Below are positions 1-9,352 of a stretch of DNA of 64,000 nt, piece by piece (positions within the stretch are counted from its first letter, which is position 1; each line of letters starts with the position of its first letter). A program made the translations under genes and the position numbers. The notes under the pieces are model-generated. The model saw only the letters and a program-made list of their open reading frames with translations, was not told the DNA's origin and did not search any database. Source of the stretch: Thiocystis minor (GTDB lineage Bacteria; Pseudomonadota; Gammaproteobacteria; Chromatiales; Chromatiaceae); NCBI RefSeq assembly GCF_016653465.1, contig NZ_NHSQ01000024.1:1-64000 (forward strand), written 5' to 3'.

Positions 1-60
1 AGCCCGTGACCGAAAAGAGCTTGGGCGTGGGAGCAACAGGGACAACTGGTTTCAGAACCA
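1..60 (-). mobile_element. Possible 5' end of an inserted element's gene (partial)
   Basis: Read on the minus strand, an ATG at 60 opens a frame that runs off the window edge. It encodes MVLKPVVPVAPTPKLFSVTG and is preceded by a GGAG-type ribosome binding site about six bases upstream. It points away from a fliL remnant whose reading frame is broken just downstream, as expected if a transposon inserted into fliL. The visible 20 residues do not identify a family, so calling it a transposase start is inference. It could also be a chance frame. Confidence 0.35.
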
Positions 61-98
61 TCGGGTTCTCCGCTCGACTCTCAAAGAGTCCTTCATAA

Positions 99-242
99 CA
101 GCATGGTCTTAAATTTAGAACTGCTGAAGGCAAGGACGCCTTGCGCGGAGAATTGAAGAGCATGCTGATCAAGATATTGACCCGAGCCAGGGAGCCCGTG
201 GGAGTCGAGGATATTCTGTTCACCGACCTGGTCATGCAGTAG
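99..242 (+). pseudogene. fliL: fliL 3' remnant (basal body-associated protein FliL, truncated)
   Basis: The frame ending in TAG at 240-242 encodes a typical FliL C-terminus: RTAEGKDALRGEL near the start and VEDILFTDLVMQ at the end, matching the family pattern LRTPEGKxALR...VEDVLFTxFVxQ. The same frame is closed by TAA at 96-98, and no upstream frame in 1-98 continues the protein. The gene is therefore cut at about 100-115. FliL is a single-pass inner-membrane protein that associates with the stator; it normally precedes fliM, as it does here with 12 bases between them. Either an inserted element or a frameshift could explain the break; the divergent minus-strand frame at 1-60 favours insertion. 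Confidence 0.6.
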
Positions 243-254
243 GAGCGACGCGGC

Positions 255-1232
255 ATGGCGCAGCAGACCGACATTCTCAGCCAGGATGAAATCGATGCGC
301 TACTGCATGGCGTCGACGATGGCGATATCGATACCGATACCAATCCCTTTCCGGCGGACGGCAACGCGCGCGTCTACGATTTCGCCACTCAGGAGCGCAT
401 CGTCCGCGGGCGCATGCCCACGCTTGATATGATCAACGAGCGTTTTGCGCGATATCTGCGCATCCATCTCTTCAATCTTCTGCGCCGCTCCTCCGAAATC
501 TCCGTGATCGGCGCCCGGGTCACGAAATTCTCGGAATATCTCCACGGGCTCTATGTCCCGACGAGCCTAAACCTGGTGCGGGTGATTCCGCTGCATGGAA
601 CCGGGCTGTTCGTGTTCGATCCCAAGTTGGTTTTCAGTCTGGTCGACAACTTTTTCGGCGGCGACGGACGTTATTACTCGCGTATCGAGGGTCGCGACTT
701 CACGCCCATGGAACTGCGGGTGATTAAAAATCTGCTCGATGCCGCCTTCGAGGACATGCAGAAGGCGTGGGAGCCGGTCATGCATCTGCAATTCGAGTTC
801 ATCAACTCGGAGGTCAATCCGCAGTTCGCCAATATCGTGAGTCCGACCGAGATCGTGGTCGTCAACGATTTCCATATCGAACTGGATGGCGGGGGCGGTA
901 ATCTGCATGTGACCTTGCCCTACGCGATGATTGAACCGATTCGCGAGGTCTTGGACACGGGTTTGCAATCCGATCGCTCCGGCGTCGACGAACGCTGGCT
1001 GCGCGCGCTTCAGGATGAAATTCCCTCGGCCCAGGTCGAGATCAGCTCGGTTCTCGCCGAGGCCACTCTGACGGTCCAACAATTGCTCGATATGCGTCCA
1101 GGCGACATCATTCCGATCAACCTGCCCGAATCGGTGATTCTCAACGTCGAGGATATTCCACTGTTTCGCGGCAAGTTCGGCGTCGCTAATGGCTCCAATG
1201 CAATCAAGATCGCTGAATATATCAAGCACTAG
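255..1232 (+). CDS. fliM: Flagellar motor switch protein FliM
   Basis: FliM forms the middle of the C-ring switch and binds CheY-P to set rotation direction. The 325-residue length is normal. Residues 11-17 are DEIDALL, the N-terminal CheY-P docking motif, followed by a flexible linker. The conserved FFGGDGR turn lies near residues 134-140 of the middle domain, and a SpoA-type domain occupies about 250-325. The ATG has a good site (AGGAG) overlapping the end of the fliL remnant. It heads the export/switch operon with fliN 11 bases downstream. Confidence 0.97.
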   Translation: MAQQTDILSQDEIDALLHGVDDGDIDTDTNPFPADGNARVYDFATQERIVRGRMPTLDMINERFARYLRIHLFNLLRRSSEISVIGARVTKFSEYLHGLYVPTSLNLVRVIPLHGTGLFVFDPKLVFSLVDNFFGGDGRYYSRIEGRDFTPMELRVIKNLLDAAFEDMQKAWEPVMHLQFEFINSEVNPQFANIVSPTEIVVVNDFHIELDGGGGNLHVTLPYAMIEPIREVLDTGLQSDRSGVDERWLRALQDEIPSAQVEISSVLAEATLTVQQLLDMRPGDIIPINLPESVILNVEDIPLFRGKFGVANGSNAIKIAEYIKH

Positions 1233-1243
1233 CGGATGGCGAC

Positions 1244-1762
1244 ATGAGTACCGATACCGACCTCGATCCGAATGACGCCATTGCCGACGATTGGGCCGCG
1301 GCGCTGGAAGAGCAGAAAGACGCTACGGAGTCCGCGGCGGCGCAGCCCCCGGCGCGGGATGCCTCATCCAAGCAGGGAGCGGGGGAAAGGGCGGGTTCCA
1401 CCTCTGGAAACCGCGGCTTTGGCGGGGCATCCATGGATGCGCTGCAGGCAAAGCCGATGAATCCAGAAGATTTTTCCGGCTGGCAGTCACCCGCTCACGA
1501 AGACGTCAACCTCAACATGCTGCTGGATGTGCCGGTGACCATTGCGATGGAAATCGGCCGATCCAGGATCACGATCCGGAATCTATTGCAGTTGAATCAG
1601 GGGTCCGTGGTGGAGCTGGATCGCCTCGCCGGAGAACCGCTGGATGTCCTGGTCAATGGAACTCTGATCGCGCACGGCGAGGTGGTGGTGGTCAACGAAA
1701 AGTTTGGCATTCGCCTGACCGACGTCATCAGTCCCAGCGAACGGGTCCGTAAGCTTCGGTAA
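1244..1762 (+). CDS. fliN: Flagellar motor switch protein FliN
   Basis: FliN forms the base of the C-ring with FliM and helps dock the export ATPase complex. The C-terminal SpoA domain is clear at about residues 87-172, with [20 protein letters not shown] and [19 protein letters not shown]. At 172 residues it is longer than enteric FliN because of an acidic and Ala/Pro-rich N-terminal extension, as in pseudomonads. That extension carries a [10 protein letters not shown] segment commonly seen at the start of such FliN proteins. fliO follows after six bases. Confidence 0.95.
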   Translation: MSTDTDLDPNDAIADDWAAALEEQKDATESAAAQPPARDASSKQGAGERAGSTSGNRGFGGASMDALQAKPMNPEDFSGWQSPAHEDVNLNMLLDVPVTIAMEIGRSRITIRNLLQLNQGSVVELDRLAGEPLDVLVNGTLIAHGEVVVVNEKFGIRLTDVISPSERVRKLR

Positions 1763-1768
1763 TCCCAC

Positions 1769-2212
1769 ATGGATCTCCGTCGGTCTCGTTCCCGTCATCC
1801 GGTAGTGCTCGCTCTGGGCGTACTGATCGCACTAGCCGCGCCGCCGTTACTGGCGGATCCCGCAGCGGCGTCCGCGCAGGCGGCGTCAGGGTATCTGGCC
1901 CAGTTGGTGGGCGGTCTGGTTCTCGTCATCCTGACGATTCTGGTGCTGGCCTGGATCCTGCGCCGCCTGCCAGGCATGACGGGCCAAGGACAGCAGATCA
2001 TCGAGATTCTGGCGGTGCGCGCGGTTGGGACGCGCGAACGATTGATGCTCGTTCAGGTTGGGGAAGAACAGATCCTGGTCGGGTTGACGCCGACCGGCAT
2101 GCGCCATCTCCATACCCTGCGCACGCCGGTCGTCGTCGCGCCGGTGGAGCCGAAGGCGGGCGAGTTCGCGAACCTGTTGCAGCGCGCCAGATCCCAGTGG
2201 GCGGGAAAATGA
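1769..2212 (+). CDS. fliO: Flagellar biosynthesis protein FliO
   Basis: FliO is a small membrane protein that stabilises FliP during export-gate assembly. It is 147 residues, with an N-terminal hydrophobic segment (about 9-29, signal-like), a second strong membrane helix at about 43-66 ([19 protein letters not shown]), and a cytoplasmic tail with the FliO pattern [20 protein letters not shown]. Sequence conservation in this family is low; position between fliN and fliP supports the call. Its stop codon overlaps the fliP start (ATGA). Confidence 0.92.
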   Translation: MDLRRSRSRHPVVLALGVLIALAAPPLLADPAAASAQAASGYLAQLVGGLVLVILTILVLAWILRRLPGMTGQGQQIIEILAVRAVGTRERLMLVQVGEEQILVGLTPTGMRHLHTLRTPVVVAPVEPKAGEFANLLQRARSQWAGK

Positions 2213-2958
2213 AGGGCGCCATGCGTCTGGGGCTTGTGCTGGCGTTCGCGCTGGCGCCGGGATTTGCCCTGGCTCAGATCGGGGGACTGAATGCGGTGAC
2301 CGTCACCAGCGCGCCTGATGGCGGGCAGGTCTATTCGGTGACCCTGCAGATCCTGCTGTTCATGACGCTGCTGACCCTGTTGCCGTCGGCGCTCATCATG
2401 TTGACCTCGTTCACGCGCATCATCATCGTGCTGGCCATTCTGCGCCAGGGATTGGGCACCTCCCAAACGCCCTCGAACCAGATCCTGCTTGGATTGGCGT
2501 TGTTTTTGACTCTGTTTGTCATGGCGCCCGTGTTTCAGGAAATTTATGACACGGCCGCCATTCCGTACATGGAAGAGAAACTTGGCACCGAGGAGGCGCT
2601 CGGCAAGGCGATCAAGCCGCTGCGCACCTTCATGCTGGCGCAAACGCGTGAAACCGATTTATCGCTCTTCGCCGAGATCCGGGGGCTCGACGGTTTCGAG
2701 TCGCCCGACGCCATTCCGCTCAATCTGCTGGTGCCGGCCTTTGTGATCAGCGAATTGAAAACCGCCTTCCAGATCGGCTTTCTGATCCTGATTCCCTTTT
2801 TGATCATCGATCTGGTGGTGGCGAGCGTGCTGATGTCCATGGGCATGATGATGCTGTCGCCGATGATCATCTCGCTGCCTTTCAAGATCATGCTGTTCGT
2901 GCTGGTCGATGGCTGGTCACTGGTGATGGGGACACTGGCTCAGAGTTTCTTTACCTGA
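2209..2958 (+). CDS. fliP: Flagellar export gate protein FliP
   Basis: FliP is the pentameric core of the flagellar type III export gate in the inner membrane. An N-terminal signal peptide ([20 protein letters not shown]) is followed by family blocks including [20 protein letters not shown], the TPSNQ(I)L turn and an [12 protein letters not shown] segment in the third quarter. Four membrane helices are visible. I chose ATG 2209, which overlaps the fliO stop, giving 249 residues; an in-frame GTG at 2197 would add four residues but has no better site. Confidence 0.96.
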   Translation: MKGAMRLGLVLAFALAPGFALAQIGGLNAVTVTSAPDGGQVYSVTLQILLFMTLLTLLPSALIMLTSFTRIIIVLAILRQGLGTSQTPSNQILLGLALFLTLFVMAPVFQEIYDTAAIPYMEEKLGTEEALGKAIKPLRTFMLAQTRETDLSLFAEIRGLDGFESPDAIPLNLLVPAFVISELKTAFQIGFLILIPFLIIDLVVASVLMSMGMMMLSPMIISLPFKIMLFVLVDGWSLVMGTLAQSFFT

Positions 2959-2969
2959 GGTGATGCAAA

Positions 2970-3239
2970 ATGACGCCCGAAATGGTGATGGATATTGGCA
3001 AAGAGGCCGGTCAGGTGATCGTTCTTCTGGCGGCGCCGCCCCTGCTGGCCGGCTTGGTCATCGGTCTGGTCATCAGCATGATCCAGGCCGCGACCCAGAT
3101 TCAGGAGATGACACTCAGCTTTATCCCCAAACTGCTGGGTGTCGGGGCATCCCTGATCTTCGCGGGCCACTGGATGCTGTCGCTGATTACCGATTACATC
3201 ATCCGTCTCTATCACAGTATTCCGAACCTGATCGGATAA
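2970..3239 (+). CDS. fliQ: Flagellar export gate protein FliQ
   Basis: FliQ is a two-helix inner-membrane subunit that packs against the FliP/FliR core of the export gate. The 89-residue length is standard, with a hydrophobic segment at about 16-38 ([20 protein letters not shown]), the conserved QAATQIQEMTLSFIPK loop, and a second hydrophobic helix. It begins 11 bases after fliP with a GAGGTGATG-like ribosome binding site. Confidence 0.96.
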   Translation: MTPEMVMDIGKEAGQVIVLLAAPPLLAGLVIGLVISMIQAATQIQEMTLSFIPKLLGVGASLIFAGHWMLSLITDYIIRLYHSIPNLIG

Positions 3240-3260
3240 CAGGGGCGGTCGTCATCCGTC

Positions 3261-4034
3261 ATGAACTTTGCAGCCGAGGAGATCGTGCTCTGGGTCGGCG
3301 CGCTGATGTGGCCATTCGTGCGCATCAGCGCCGCGCTGCTGGTCGCGCCGCTCTTCGGTGCCCGCAATGTCAATGTGCGTGCCCGGCTGGCGTTGGGGCT
3401 GCTGTTGGCGCTGGTCGTGGCGCCGCAGTTGCCCGCTCAGCCGACGGTCGATCCGCTCAGTCTGGGCGGATTGCTGGTGGCCATCCGGCAGATCCTGATC
3501 GGGGTCACCATGGGCTTTATCCTGCAAATGGTCTTTTCGGCCCTGACCCAGGCGGGCGAATACATCGCGCTGTCGATGGGGCTGGGTTTCGCGTCGGCCG
3601 TCGATCCGGTCGGCGGGGTCCAGGTGCCGATGATCTCGCAGTTTCTCACCATCCTGGCGACCCTGATTTTTTTGGCCTTGAACGGCCATCTGGTGCTGAT
3701 CGAGTTGTTGATCCGCAGCTTCGAGACCTTTCCAGTGACGGACGCTGGATTGACAACCGACGAACTGTGGGCGGTCATCAGCTTCGGAAGTCAGATGTTC
3801 TCCGGCGCCGTCCTGATTGCCTTGCCGGCGATGGCCTCGCTGCTTCTGGTCAATCTCGCGATGGGCGTGGTCACGCGAGCAGCGCCCCAGCTCAATATCT
3901 TTGCCGTGGGTTTTCCCGTGACCATTCTGGCCGGTTTCCTCATTTTGATCCTGACGTTGCCCGCCTTGTCCGCGCGGATCGGCGAGTTGCTCCTGGCCGC
4001 GTTCGCGCTGATCCAGCAGATCACGAGGACATGA
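3261..4034 (+). CDS. fliR: Flagellar export gate protein FliR
   Basis: FliR completes the helical export-gate core with FliP and FliQ. The protein is 257 residues and strongly hydrophobic, with about six membrane helices. Family features include PFVRISAALLVAPLFG near the N-terminus, GEYIALSMGLGFASAVDP in the middle, and a late NLAMGVVTRAAPQLNIFAVGF block, the most conserved FliR segment. flhB starts one base after its stop. Confidence 0.96.
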   Translation: MNFAAEEIVLWVGALMWPFVRISAALLVAPLFGARNVNVRARLALGLLLALVVAPQLPAQPTVDPLSLGGLLVAIRQILIGVTMGFILQMVFSALTQAGEYIALSMGLGFASAVDPVGGVQVPMISQFLTILATLIFLALNGHLVLIELLIRSFETFPVTDAGLTTDELWAVISFGSQMFSGAVLIALPAMASLLLVNLAMGVVTRAAPQLNIFAVGFPVTILAGFLILILTLPALSARIGELLLAAFALIQQITRT

Positions 4035-4035
4035 G

Positions 4036-5190
4036 ATGGCCGAAAACGAAAATGGTCAGGAACAAACCGAACAACCGACCGCGAAACGTCTGCGCGATGC
4101 CCGCGAAAAGGGCCAGGTCGCCCGCTCGCGCGAGTTCAATACCCTGGTGATCCTGATTGCGGGCGGCGTCTTTTTGCTGTTTCTTGGGGGCGATCTGGCC
4201 GGGAGCCTGATGGCGCTGTTGACGGATGGGCTGACGCTCGAACGGAGCCTGATTTTCGATCCGGGCTTGCTGCTGCCGTATCTGCGCGGTCTGATGACCC
4301 GCGCCCTGCTGATTGTCGCGCCACTCTTTGTGGTCATGATGGCCATTGCGATTCTGGGTCCCATCCTGATCGGCGGGGCGAACTTCTCCGCGAAGGCCTT
4401 TGCGCCGAAGTTTTCGAAACTCAATCCGATCACGGGAATGAAGCGTCTTTTTTCGGTTCAGGGATTGATGGAACTGGTCAAGTCGCTCGGGAAGTTCGTT
4501 CTGGTGGGCGTGGTCGCCGGCCTGGCGATCAGCGGCATTTGGGAGTCCTTGATGCATCTGGGCGAACTGCCGGTGGAGGTCGCGATCGCGCGGACAGGAG
4601 AGATGGCGGTCAAGCTGTTTCTGATTGCGTCGGCCGCCTTGATCTTGGTGGCTGTCATCGATGTGCCGTTCCAACTCTACAATCACAACAAGCAGTTGAA
4701 GATGACGCTTCAGGAAATCAAGGACGAGTTCAAGGAGAGCGAAGGCAAGCCCGAGGTCAAGGGTCGGATCCGGCAGATGCAGATGGAAATGTCGCGGCGC
4801 CGGATGATGTCCGAGGTGCCCAATGCGGATGTCATCATCACCAATCCCACTCACTATGCCGTGGCGATCGCCTATGAGGCCGCGACCATGCGCGCCCCGC
4901 ACATGCTGGCGAAAGGCGCCGATGACGTTGCGGCGGCCATCCGCGAACTGGCCGAGGAGCATGGCATCCCGCGGATCGAGGCGCCTCGGGTGGCGCGCGC
5001 GATCTATTTCACCACCGAGATCGGCGAGGAAATCCCCAACGGACTCTTCGTGGCCGTGGCCCGGCTGCTGGCCTATGTCTACCAGCTCAAGCGGGAGGAC
5101 TCCGACATCGAAATGCCCGACGATCTGCCGGTTCCCGAGGAATATCTCGATCCACGGGCGGCGCGCCAGGTGCGGAGAGAATCCCGATGA
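4036..5190 (+). CDS. flhB: Flagellar export switch protein FlhB
   Basis: FlhB controls the switch from rod/hook to filament substrates by autocleavage. The N-terminus has the typical Q/E-rich start followed by KRLRDAREKGQVARSREF. Four membrane helices lie at about 30-210, and the C-terminal cytoplasmic domain carries the autocleavage site NPTH at about residues 270-273 within ADVIITNPTHYAVAI. Length (384) is normal, so it appears intact. Its stop overlaps the flhA start (ATGA). A separate FlhB-C-like protein is encoded at 17850-18167. Confidence 0.97.
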   Translation: MAENENGQEQTEQPTAKRLRDAREKGQVARSREFNTLVILIAGGVFLLFLGGDLAGSLMALLTDGLTLERSLIFDPGLLLPYLRGLMTRALLIVAPLFVVMMAIAILGPILIGGANFSAKAFAPKFSKLNPITGMKRLFSVQGLMELVKSLGKFVLVGVVAGLAISGIWESLMHLGELPVEVAIARTGEMAVKLFLIASAALILVAVIDVPFQLYNHNKQLKMTLQEIKDEFKESEGKPEVKGRIRQMQMEMSRRRMMSEVPNADVIITNPTHYAVAIAYEAATMRAPHMLAKGADDVAAAIRELAEEHGIPRIEAPRVARAIYFTTEIGEEIPNGLFVAVARLLAYVYQLKREDSDIEMPDDLPVPEEYLDPRAARQVRRESR

Positions 5191-7295
5191 CGACCATGAG
5201 CGCGCGTCTCGGCGGGCTTGGCCGGCTGGGTCTGGGGACGCCGCTGTTGCTGGTCGCCCTGCTCGCCATGCTGGTGCTGCCGCTCCCGCCGCTCGCGCTG
5301 GATCTGCTTTTCACCTTCAATATCGCCTTATCGCTGATCGTGGTCATGGTGGCGGTTTACACGCCAAAGCCAATGGATTTTGCCGCCTTTCCCACGGTCC
5401 TGCTGCTGGCGACCCTGCTGCGTCTGGCGCTGAACGTGGCCTCGACTCGGGTGATTCTGCTCTATGGCGGCGAGGGGACGGGTGCCGCGGGCCAGGTCAT
5501 CGAGGCCTTTGGCGAGTTCGTTCTGGGGGGGAATTTCGCCATCGGTCTCGTAGTGTTCGCGATCCTGGTGATCATCAATTTCGTGGTGGTGACCAAGGGC
5601 GCGGGGCGGGTGTCGGAGGTCAGCGCCCGCTTTACCCTGGACGCCATGCCGGGCAAGCAGATGGCGATCGACGCCGATCTGAATGCCGGTCTGATTTCGC
5701 AGGAGGAGGCGCGCAAGCGCCGCGTGGACGTGGCTCAGGAGGCGGATTTCTACGGCTCCATGGATGGCGCCAGCAAATTCGTGCGTGGCGATGCGGTGGC
5801 GGGGATCCTGATTCTCTTCATCAACGTCCTGGGCGGCATTATCATCGGCACCACCCAGCACGGCCTGTCGTTCGCCGATGCCGCGAACAACTATATCCTG
5901 CTGAGTATCGGCGACGGTCTAGTCGCGCAGATTCCGGCGTTGCTGCTGTCGTCCGCCACCGCCATCGTCGTCACTCGCGCCAACACCGCCCAGGACATGG
6001 GCCAGCAACTGACCAAGCAGTTGCTCTCCAATCCCCGCGTGCTCTACGTGACTTCGGGTGTCATCGGTATCCTCGGGGTGATCCCGGGAATGCCGAATCT
6101 GGTTTTCCTCGGATTGGCCTCGATGCTGGCCGGTGGCGCCTACCTACAGGGGCGCAAGCCCCCCGAGCTCAGTCCCGATGAAGTGGAACAACTGCCCCCT
6201 GGCATGGAACTTCCCGCGCCGGAAGATCGGGATCTATCCTGGGACGATGTCCCGCCGGTCGATCTGGTCTCGCTGGAGGTCGGTTATCGCCTGATCCCGC
6301 TGGTCGATCGCAGCCAGGACGGGCAGCTCATGGGCCGCATCAAGGGCATTCGACGCAAGCTCTCGCAGGAGTTCGGGTTTCTCATTCAGCCGGTGCATAT
6401 CCGCGACAATCTGGAGCTGGGCCCGAATCAGTATCGCATCGCGCTGCTGGGCGTGAATGCCGCCGAGGCCGAGGTCTTCCCCGATCGGGAGCTGGCGATC
6501 AACCCCGGACAGGTCTTCGGGACCGTGGCGGGGACGCCGACCAAGGATCCGACCTTCAATCTGGACGCGCTTTGGATCGACCCAGCCGATCGGGAATCCG
6601 CGCAGGGTGCCGGTTACACCGTAGTGGATGCCGCGACGGTCATCGCGACCCATCTGTCGCAAGTGTTTCGGGATAATGCGCATCGTCTGATCGGCTACGA
6701 GGAGGTCCAGCACCTGCTCGACCAACTGGCGCGCCGCTCGCCAAAATTGGTCGAGAATCTGGTTTCCTCCAAGGCGCTACCGCTGGGGATCGTCCTGAAG
6801 GTGCTGCAGAATCTGCTGGCGGAACAGGTGTCCATCCGGGATTTGCGGACCATCGCCGAGATTTTGGCGGAACGCGCAGTCAAGAGTCAGGATCCCGCCA
6901 CCTTGACGGCGGCGGTGCGAGTCGCGCTCTCCCGCTCCATCGTCCAGGATCTCATCGGTCCGGAGGATGAATTGCCCCTGATCGCCTTGGATCCGGCATT
7001 GGAGCAGATTTTGCATAAGTCGCTGCAAGGCAGTCAGGGCGAAACCATCGGGATCGAGCCTGGGCTGGCGGAGCGGGTACAGCGGTCGGTGACCGATGCC
7101 GCGCGACGCCAGGAAACGGAAGGAGCGCCCGCGGTGCTGGTGGTGGCTCCGGAGATTCGTTCCTGGATTGCGAGCTGGCTTCGCGGCGCGGTGCGCAATC
7201 TGACTGTCATGGCCTTCACCGAGATCCCGGATAACCGGCGTATCCGGGTCGTCGCCACCGTGGGCAAGGGCGATACCGCGCAGGCGCGGGCATGA
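5187..7295 (+). CDS. flhA: Flagellar export protein FlhA
   Basis: FlhA is the nonameric export-gate protein that receives chaperone-substrate complexes. Its 702 residues comprise about eight N-terminal membrane helices (about 15-330), the conserved FHIPEP-family loop with RVSEVSARFTLDAMPGKQMAIDADL (about 145-170), and a large cytoplasmic domain from about residue 360. Translation is probably coupled to flhB through the four-base overlap. flhF follows after 22 bases. Confidence 0.97.
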   Translation: MTTMSARLGGLGRLGLGTPLLLVALLAMLVLPLPPLALDLLFTFNIALSLIVVMVAVYTPKPMDFAAFPTVLLLATLLRLALNVASTRVILLYGGEGTGAAGQVIEAFGEFVLGGNFAIGLVVFAILVIINFVVVTKGAGRVSEVSARFTLDAMPGKQMAIDADLNAGLISQEEARKRRVDVAQEADFYGSMDGASKFVRGDAVAGILILFINVLGGIIIGTTQHGLSFADAANNYILLSIGDGLVAQIPALLLSSATAIVVTRANTAQDMGQQLTKQLLSNPRVLYVTSGVIGILGVIPGMPNLVFLGLASMLAGGAYLQGRKPPELSPDEVEQLPPGMELPAPEDRDLSWDDVPPVDLVSLEVGYRLIPLVDRSQDGQLMGRIKGIRRKLSQEFGFLIQPVHIRDNLELGPNQYRIALLGVNAAEAEVFPDRELAINPGQVFGTVAGTPTKDPTFNLDALWIDPADRESAQGAGYTVVDAATVIATHLSQVFRDNAHRLIGYEEVQHLLDQLARRSPKLVENLVSSKALPLGIVLKVLQNLLAEQVSIRDLRTIAEILAERAVKSQDPATLTAAVRVALSRSIVQDLIGPEDELPLIALDPALEQILHKSLQGSQGETIGIEPGLAERVQRSVTDAARRQETEGAPAVLVVAPEIRSWIASWLRGAVRNLTVMAFTEIPDNRRIRVVATVGKGDTAQARA

Positions 7296-7317
7296 GCAAG
7301 CGAACAGGAGCAGGCAG

Positions 7318-8538
7318 ATGAATGTACGGCGATATCGGGCACGGGACATGCGTGATGCGATGCGGCAGGTGCGCGAGCAGCAGGGCGCGGACGCGGTTAT
7401 TCTCTCCAGCCGTCGGGTCGATGGAATGCTGGAAGTGGTGGCCGCGCTGGAACCCGCCCCGGCCGCCAATGTGACCGAGTCCGGTTCAGCGAACCGTTCC
7501 GCCCACACCATCCCTGTCGACCCCGAACTGGCCGCCATGCGTCGGGAATTATCCGATTTGCGCACGCTCCTGATGCAACAGAACGCCTGGAGCGAGCGCG
7601 ATCAATGGGCGGTTCGCCATCCCTTGGCCGCCGAGTTCGTCGAGCGTCTCCAGAAATGCGGCTTCAGCGAAAAGCTGGCGCGCAGTCTCGTGGGCAGCAT
7701 TCATGAAGACTCGACGGCCGAGACCGCCTGGTCGCGTCTGCGCACCCGTCTGTCGGCCTCCATCGCCACGGCCGCGCCCACCGTCCTCGAACAGGGTGGT
7801 ATGCTTGCGCTGGTGGGATCGACCGGCGTTGGCAAGACCACCACCCTGAACCGTCTCGCGCTGCGTCAGATCCGGCGGATGGGTCGCGATTCGGTGATCC
7901 TCGTCACGCTCGATCGGCAGCGCATCGGCGCGTACAAACAATTACAAGCGTTTGGTCAGATGGCCGGGATTCCCGTCACGCTGTTGGAAAGCGAACGGGA
8001 TCTGGTCGCCTTGTCGAACCGGGCGGGAGACGGAAAGTTGGTGCTGATCGATACCGAAGGACAGGCCGCACGCGAGGCGGCCGAGCGGAATCTGTTCGCC
8101 AAGGTGCGTCACCAGATTCCGCTTGAGACCTGGCTGGTGATCCCGGCCACCCATCAGGCGATGGTGTTGCGGCAAGTGTTACAGTCGTTTCAGGGCAGCG
8201 AGCCATCGGCACTGGTCCTGACGAAGGTTGACGAAGCGGAACAATTGGGCGAAACCTTGTCCGTTCTCCTCGAACAGCGTCTGGGTCTGGTGTTTTACAG
8301 CGACGGACAGCGGATCGATGAGGATTTCCACAAGGCGGATACGACGTATCTCACGCGTCTCGCGCTCCAGGAGCCGGCCCGGCCCGCAGAGATCGTCTTC
8401 GAGGACCACGCCGCTCCCGCCGCGTCCGCGCCGCTGAACCGAGCGCCCTTTGCCTCGCCGCCTCGGGCTCCCCGCGAGACCATGGTCTTGGAGTCGGTGT
8501 TGCCTTTCAGGAAAACCGTTCATGCAGCCCCCCATTAG
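7318..8538 (+). CDS. flhF: Flagellar placement GTPase FlhF
   Basis: FlhF is an SRP-type GTPase that recruits early flagellar parts to the cell pole. The N-terminus (MNVRRYRARDMRDAMRQVRE) is typical, then a basic/variable region, an N domain and the GTPase G domain with P-loop GSTGVGKTTT at about 167-176, the DTEGQ segment at about 244 and TKVDEAEQLG at about 304. Its 3' end overlaps flhG by 17 bases. The FlhF/FlhG pair indicates polar flagellation with number control. Confidence 0.95.
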   Translation: MNVRRYRARDMRDAMRQVREQQGADAVILSSRRVDGMLEVVAALEPAPAANVTESGSANRSAHTIPVDPELAAMRRELSDLRTLLMQQNAWSERDQWAVRHPLAAEFVERLQKCGFSEKLARSLVGSIHEDSTAETAWSRLRTRLSASIATAAPTVLEQGGMLALVGSTGVGKTTTLNRLALRQIRRMGRDSVILVTLDRQRIGAYKQLQAFGQMAGIPVTLLESERDLVALSNRAGDGKLVLIDTEGQAAREAAERNLFAKVRHQIPLETWLVIPATHQAMVLRQVLQSFQGSEPSALVLTKVDEAEQLGETLSVLLEQRLGLVFYSDGQRIDEDFHKADTTYLTRLALQEPARPAEIVFEDHAAPAASAPLNRAPFASPPRAPRETMVLESVLPFRKTVHAAPH

Positions 8539-9352
8539 GCACCGGCCGCTTCTGAGTATGGCGATTGCCAGCGGAAAAGGCGGTGTCGGCAAGACGAACG
8601 TCGCGGTTAATCTGGCGGTGTCGCTAGCCCGGCTGGGGCGTCGCGTGATGCTCTTCGACGCCGATCTCGGTCTGGCGAACGCGGATCTTCTGCTCGGACT
8701 ACGCCCAACCAAAAGCTTGCACGATCTGGTCGCGGGGACGGCGGACACCCTCGAAGAGATCCTGGTCGAAGGGCCGGACGGCCTGCTGCTGGTGCCGTCC
8801 GCCTCCGGCATCGGAACCATGGCGAATCTCACGCCGGTCGAGCATGCCGGGCTGATCCGCGCCTTCAGCACCTACGATAAGCCACTCGATGTCCTGATCG
8901 TCGATACGGCCGCGGGCGTGCAGGATTCGGTCACCAGCTTTTGCAAGGCGGTTCAGCATGTGTTCGTGGTGGTCTGCGACGAGCCGGCCTCCTTGACGGA
9001 TGCCTATGCCTTGATCAAGGTACTGCGCCAGGAGCATGGCCTGCTGCGCTTTCGGGTGATCTGCAATATGTTGCGCACCCCCGAATCCGGACGGCGCCTG
9101 ATGCGCAAATTATCCTCCGTGTGCGCGCAATATCTCCCTGACGTGATCCTGGATGCATCGGGTATGATTCCCATGGACGAACACCTGCGGCGCGCCGTGC
9201 AGAAACGCGAGCCAGTCGTGAAGCTCTATCCCGGGAGTTTGTCGGGACAGGCGCTGATCGATCTGGCCAAACAAGCCAATCGCTTGACGGTGTCCGAGAC
9301 CGGCATGGGCGGGATCGGCTTTTTTGTCGAGCGGATGCTGCAACGTGCCTGA
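8522..9352 (+). CDS. flhG: Flagellar number regulator FlhG (FleN), MinD-like ATPase
   Basis: FlhG/FleN is a MinD/ParA-type ATPase that restricts flagellar number and counteracts FlhF; in pseudomonads it also inhibits the sigma-54 activator FleQ. The deviant Walker A SGKGGVGKTN is at about residues 16-25, followed by LFDADLGLANADLLLGL and the VDTAAG Walker B region. ATG 8522 gives a 276-residue protein with the usual short N-terminal tail; the frame is open further upstream but that would only read through flhF. The stop overlaps the fliA start (TGATG). Confidence 0.95.
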   Translation: MQPPIRHRPLLSMAIASGKGGVGKTNVAVNLAVSLARLGRRVMLFDADLGLANADLLLGLRPTKSLHDLVAGTADTLEEILVEGPDGLLLVPSASGIGTMANLTPVEHAGLIRAFSTYDKPLDVLIVDTAAGVQDSVTSFCKAVQHVFVVVCDEPASLTDAYALIKVLRQEHGLLRFRVICNMLRTPESGRRLMRKLSSVCAQYLPDVILDASGMIPMDEHLRRAVQKREPVVKLYPGSLSGQALIDLAKQANRLTVSETGMGGIGFFVERMLQRA

